Assembly (NCBI RefSeq): GCF_009730915.1
Contig: NC_052477.1
Span: 1,054,001-1,118,000, forward strand
Origin: Dioscorea cayenensis subsp. rotundata
Lineage: Eukaryota; Streptophyta; Magnoliopsida; Dioscoreales; Dioscoreaceae
Length of the DNA stretch: 64,000 nucleotides
Direction of reading: 5' to 3'
Below, piece by piece: positions 58,801-64,000 of the stretch; position 1 is the first letter of the stretch, and every line of letters begins with the position of its first letter. Position numbers and translations under genes: made by a program. A model generated the notes under the pieces. It saw only the letters and a list, made by a program, of their open reading frames with translations, was not told where the DNA came from and made no database searches.

Positions 58801-61800
58801 AAGTTCAATAAAAAATAACTAGCATTTATGCAAATTGATAAAATATTTCATAAAGCAGTGCAAGGTTTATGTTCATGATTACATCACATATACTGAGAAT
58901 GCAACTAACTCAGTATTGTTCCAATTTTATCGATGTCTCAATAGGGACAGAATGAGTCTAACTCCATCTAGCAAAAGATAAAGCTGCAAAAGGAATCTAA
59001 TGTATATATATATACACACACACACAAGGCTTTACATTGCAATTAATGCAAATATATCTCACTGGCGTACAAGGAACACAATGTTTTCATGTACACCATA
59101 ATGGGAATTTGCATAAATTCATGCTAGATGTTATATATCAGACTAGATTTTAAGCATGTGTTGTCATGTGATTCATAGCGTTTGCCATTGGATGCATGGG
59201 ATTAAGGTGCAGCAGCTATAAATTTAAAAAAACATCAGGATTAGTAATGAAAATATTATGATACCATTGAAAGAAAGCAATTATTGTTTTCAATTAGGAA
59301 GAAATAGGATTCTCATAATATTTTTTAGTAGAGAAATATTGGAATTGAAACTCAGAAGATGGTCCTTCTTGAACCTCAGGTAAACTCAGAAACACACAAT
59401 GAGCATAACTGGGGGTATTTAAGTTTAATTCATAAGATAAGTATATTTGTAATACCACTAAGTGAGAGAATAAGTCAAAGCACGCAGCTTCTCCTTACCT
59501 TTGGGTTTAAGCTTGATGTTGTAACTTGGGTTGAAATATATGTAAAGAATACCTCTATTTTTAATTTAAAAACCCATGATTTCTTCATTAAAACTAATTA
59601 TATATCTAGTATCAAATGATATTCATTATAAAGAAAATTTACACAAAAAATTGGATTTAAAAGTCATTTACGTATATTGCAACCCAAGTTGAAGCATCAA
59701 AAATTATTCCAAGGGATTGCCAAGCAAAATAAAATTAAAGGCGGGTATAAGGTATTTCTTTGATAAGTGGGGGTGGAAAGTAATTTTGCTATTTTTCAGG
59801 GGTGGCAACTACAAATCCAAATTCTTTTAGCATGGAGAGCAAAGATTGAAGTGACCAGCTGCCAACTTGTACTTTAAGAACTAAGAATGGGAAAAAAAGA
59901 AAGAAAGAAAGAAAAGAAAAGAAAAAAGATCTTAAATTAGGGAGAACACAGGGGAGATGTCTATCCTATCTAGTGAATACCCAATGGAGGTTCTGTGGGC
60001 TGTGCACTTCCAACACATGTAGATTTCTTGGGGTTCAGGAAAGTTGCATTAAAATCTCCTTGATGGTCATCAACAAGGGTTGCAGGATACCTTTGGTCAA
60101 GATACTTTTTCTTTTTTTAAGTTCAAATATATGTTTGTTATAATAAGAATGAACAAATAAATTTTTTTCATTCTTGGACTTAAAGGATTTTGGCTCACAT
60201 CAGACTCTGGTATAAAACTGAGCAGAAAATTTCAGGAGATATTCATCAGGATGAACCTGTCTCAAACCTTACAAACAAAGAATTATTGTAAATTAAAAAT
60301 TACCAACCTCAATGTAAATGAAGTGTTCTGCTTTCTCAATAAGGGAGAAGTAGGCATTATGGATGCTTTCTTCAGTTTGACTAGTTCCAGCAGACCATTG
60401 ACCGACACTCCTTATAATCTGAATGAAAACAAAAGCATACTTCTTTGAACTAAACTTGTACAACAATTAACAGAGCTGAGAAAATCAAAACAGGTATATG
60501 TTGTCTAGCCACAATAATAAATAATATATGATAATCAATCAGATGAATGTAAACATAAAATATGATTAAGTAGAGCTGAAAACTACCAGGAGAAAGGAAG
60601 AGAGCATAAGAGACCCTGAAATCAGATTAATGTTAACTAATGTGCAGGAGATATACCAACCTGACAACGGCAAGGTGTGCGCGGGCCAACTTGGCGAGCC
60701 TCCTCTGCAGAAACAACTTGATCACCTCGTTCTTGTCTCTCCCACCACTCGTTATCCGTATTCTGCATAGCTGACTGTGCTATTAGATCAAAATGTGATT
60801 CCCTCTCATGTGATGGGAAATCAAGATCATCAACGAAATCTTTCATCTGCATATCTGGAACTGATTGACTGATTTTGTTCTTTCTAAAAGAGAAAGAAGG
60901 AATATGGTTAGCCTTGTGGGGACGACCAGCAAGATTATGATTCTTCTCCAACCCATTGACACTCATAGCACTTCCATTTGATGTTATTATCCCTTCCGGT
61001 TCTTGAGGTAAAAGCAATGGAATGTCTTGACATGATGAGCGGGCAGAGAAAGAGCCCTCTCTCTTAATTTCTTCATGATCCATGTCACGCTCGCTATCCT
61101 GGGAAACATCTTCTCTACCTATTCCCATGTAATGCGGAATCACCATGTGGTGCTGAGGCATCAGTAAGGGAATTGTTTCTTCATTTGGAGCTTTGTTTCT
61201 CTAGAATTTTGAAAACAGATGTAAGAAGGGTCCACATTAAGATACATAAATATTGGAGAAAAACCAAACACATAGGAAAAAACCTTTGCATAATTCCAAC
61301 GTTGAACAAAATGCCTTGCGACATCACGACAAGGGGGTCCCCATAGGGCACACTGGACATCATGCCAAGGCATGCGAGGATATTTTCCACGATCTAGTTC
61401 ATCTTTCATTGTGTCTTCCCACGAATTTGGTTCAGATTCTCTTATATAAAATGGAAAAGAAATGAGTCAAGCAAATATATACCGCACACAACCATTCACA
61501 ACCACAAATATGTCCAGAAAATGTAAAGGCACCTGGGGTTATAGTAGTCCTTCCCAGGCCATACAAGAGGAGGCAAGTCACTGATATTGTGTGCAGAGCT
61601 ATCATAACGGCCAAAGCACAAATCAAGACCCCCAAGATAGCAAATTTGATGGTCAACAATTACAATTTTTTCATGGTGAGACCTATGAGATTTAGGTAAT
61701 ATAAGTAAATTTTATAAAAAATTACAGCCAAATGATGCTTATTATCGTAAGATAATATTCAAACAATAACCCATAGTAGGAATGAAAACCATACCATAAA

Positions 61801-63625
61801 TATACACCGGTTGAGAAATGATCGGGATAACGCAAAACTTTCACGTTCTCATGAATGTCAAGCAGCCTTCGTTTACTATATACACTATTAATTTTCAAAG
61901 CAAGGGCAACTTCCTTGTATAGAAGGATGTAGATCTGCACATAATCACTCTACATGTAACTAACAGCCAAAGATGATCCAATTATTGTCTCATTTCAAAA
62001 CAGAATGAAAGACCACTTAAACAGTTAGCAAGAAGAAGCCAAGATTCTCAGAACCAGAGAATAGCTGTCAACTTAACAGTGATCAGATCAAGTGAAAGCA
62101 GAAATGCAAAGAAATGGGAAAAAAAACACCTAAATAAGTAGCTAAAGATGGGAGTTTGGTGTAATCCTAGAGTTCTGAAAGCATCATTAATAAAATTGTA
62201 TAAATGAAAGACACAGTGCCATTAACTAGAAAGCAATAGAAATCACAAAATCTACCTGAACGCCTTGCCTAGCCTTTGCTTCTAATAACGTATCAAGTCG
62301 AGTAGAAGCATGAAGATGAAAAGGTCGCCGAAGATACAACTCTGGGCACAGCCACCAGTCTGTAATGAATATCTGCACAAAATTCAAATCTCACACAACT
62401 GTCTGACAAGTTCAAAAACATTATGTCAAGACAATATATGGTAAAATGAAATGAGAAAGTACCTCAGATTTTGCTTCTTCAATTGAAGTAGCAATTGCAT
62501 CAAAAGCAGCTTGCCCATCAATGAACCACTGAACCTGGCTACCATCTTCAGTCAGACCCCTAGGAGGTGCAAAAGAACCAAATCGATGAGGATGGCACCA
62601 GCCTTCAGGAGGCCGTAAACCAGCATCATTAATTGCAGCAACCCAATCTTTAACTTTAGCATTCCTCCTCACTCTTAGTTTTATCGTCCGATTTCCACAA
62701 GAGACCTTTTTAGATGAATGTTGATTAGAGATTGAACTTAAATCATGAGATCTTCATTAAAATCAGACAACTAAAATTTAATAGCTAATTATGAGAATAC
62801 AAGAAATGCCACATGAGGTATACATACAGTCAAATATTTCAAGTATTTCATGTGTGTTCAGTAATGTGCATTTATATACTTGCAATCATATGACAGATCA
62901 AAATGACAAGAAAATTGACAAAGAAATGGCTAGTTGAGCAACAATATTGCAATTTATTTTATATATTGAGATGAATGATGGATATCTTATAACAGTTCAG
63001 TTTATAGTGAAAACAAATAAACAAATGACTCACTGTGAATCCAAAACGCAAAGGATTCTTCTCTTTCGTCTCTTTTGCTAGTGAAACCCGACCTTCTCCA
63101 TTTCCATCAGAAGGTGGTAACACATCAAAAACAATTATATCTAAAAGCTTGGAATCAAAGGGATCTTCTAACAGGGCCACAAATCCTGGTTTTAATACTG
63201 CCCAAACCTATAAAACAGCACAACGTCAGTTCCATCTGCGGTCAAAGAGAGGAATACAATAAACAGTTATTATTGGTGCACGTTTACTGGAGTCACAGGC
63301 AAAATTTGTACCAGAAGTTGGAAATGCATTTTTGTCTGCGAAATTAGTGTATATATAATTTTTGAACAACAAGGCATGCACTGGCACAGTTCATCAGAAT
63401 TTCCAGCCCATTATCAAATAAGATAACAATAAGGATGGAAAAGTACAATACCTTTTGCCAGCCACCATTACAACAACTAAACCAGCTGCATAGACAACAT
63501 CGTTTATCATCATCATCATCCTTCTGAATTTTTGGCAAATGCCTCACCATTACATAATCCTCTTTTAGCTTTGGACCATACTCAGGCAAAAATGATAACC
63601 TAGAAACCTCCAAGAACTTGCATAC
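55811..63625 (-). CDS. PLDZETA: Phospholipase D zeta (PX-PH type), N-terminus beyond the window
   Basis: Sixteen exons on the minus strand give 920 residues: 63625-63452, 63207-63034, 62705-62463, 62372-62256, 61934-61795, 61682-61533, 61440-61284, 61200-60661, 60418-60308, 58593-58447, 58371-58174, 57522-57421, 56998-56867, 56518-56453, 56203-56142 and 56060-55811. Full PLD zeta is about 1100 residues, so the PX domain and start lie off the right edge. The PH-like part reads [20 protein letters not shown]. Two HKD motifs are intact: HHEKIVIVD (about residue 284 of this part) and [10 protein letters not shown] (about 720). A variable linker carries a [11 protein letters not shown] stretch. 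The enzyme cleaves phosphatidylcholine to phosphatidic acid without calcium, acting at endomembranes; Arabidopsis homologues serve phosphate starvation and root growth. The 1.7 kb intron at 58594-60307 is the longest. Confidence 0.93.
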
Positions 63626-64000
63626 CTGCAATTATTTTTTCTTTACTTAAGAAAAGAAAACTCGTGCAGCTTGTATTATCATATCATTGAAAACTTATCC
63701 AACCAAATTATATATGGCATGTTACAAATTTTAATTAAATATTTTCTTTTCCAAGGATCATTTGAACACATCCCTACCCATGAGATAATACTGTAGAATT
63801 CATAAAACTTATTCACAAAGATTTACTTGAGGATGGACAGACTAAATTTTTTTGAGGAAAAAATGACCACTACTACATTGCTATATTTACAGTGAACTTG
63901 AGATCATATCACTAAGGATAACAACGCCAGACCATGACACCAATGTGTCAGAACATAATGTAAAATAAAAGACTGATCCTAGGATGGCAATGTGAGAGGA

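Noticed and set aside
1-64000. CRISPR array, operon or bacterial mobile island
   Set aside because: The window is a plant nuclear sequence with introns; no regularly spaced repeats or prokaryotic gene layout were seen.

Overview
This window is nuclear DNA of a flowering plant. The genes have many short exons with GT..AG introns, and they encode chloroplast-targeted proteins (CLPP4, CP12), a GRAS factor, a class I KNOX homeobox and a Polycomb E(z) methyltransferase. Spacers are AT-rich, full of (TA)n and (ATT)n tracts, and hold plant-type LINE, hAT-like and SINE-like insertions. The KNOX N-terminus (DLYSIHPGI) and the style of the LINE first ORF recall monocots, and a non-grass monocot is my best guess. 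The species cannot be fixed from the sequence.

Layout, left to right: (1) 1-4964 (+), C-terminal 849 residues of an EFR3/SEMI-ROLLED LEAF2-like ARM-repeat protein whose start lies off the left edge. (2) 5588-8765 (+), CLPP4. (3) 9182-9961 (+), a one-exon membrane protein of unknown function, converging on (4) 10154-12584 (-), a tail-anchored UBC32-type E2. (5) 14072-15784 (+), an intronless GRAS gene whose stop-codon region is tandemly duplicated. (6) 17022-23652 (+), an EZA1/SWINGER-like H3K27 methyltransferase, converging on (7) 23957-25884 (-), a TBL O-acetyltransferase. (8) 26902-28812 and 31035-32949 (-), two intact tandem copies of a SMP-30/NHL-type beta-propeller gene. (9) A 5.1 kb gene-poor stretch with a GC-rich, promoter-like island, leading to (10) 38072-40910 (+), a class I KNOX gene. 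(11) 42200-43837 (-), a conserved-looking protein of unknown function. (12) 44105-50360 (+), a decayed L1-type LINE. (13) 51223-53855 (+), a TENA_E-like thiamin-salvage gene whose first intron holds a hAT-like element and a SINE a few bases apart. (14) 54331-54714 (+), CP12. (15) 55811-63625 (-), phospholipase D zeta, whose N-terminus lies off the right edge.

All exon sets were worked out by hand. For each gene the exon lengths sum to a continuous frame, which supports the models. The genes look like an ordinary collinear block of housekeeping, developmental and signalling genes, not a cluster with one joint function, although CLPP4 and CP12 both act in the plastid. No new multi-gene system was found. 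The more unusual signals are small: the adjacent hAT and SINE insertions with clear target-site duplications, the duplicated beta-propeller gene, the duplicated GRAS stop region, the GC island and hairpin upstream of KNOX, and the TTAGGG-type repeat.
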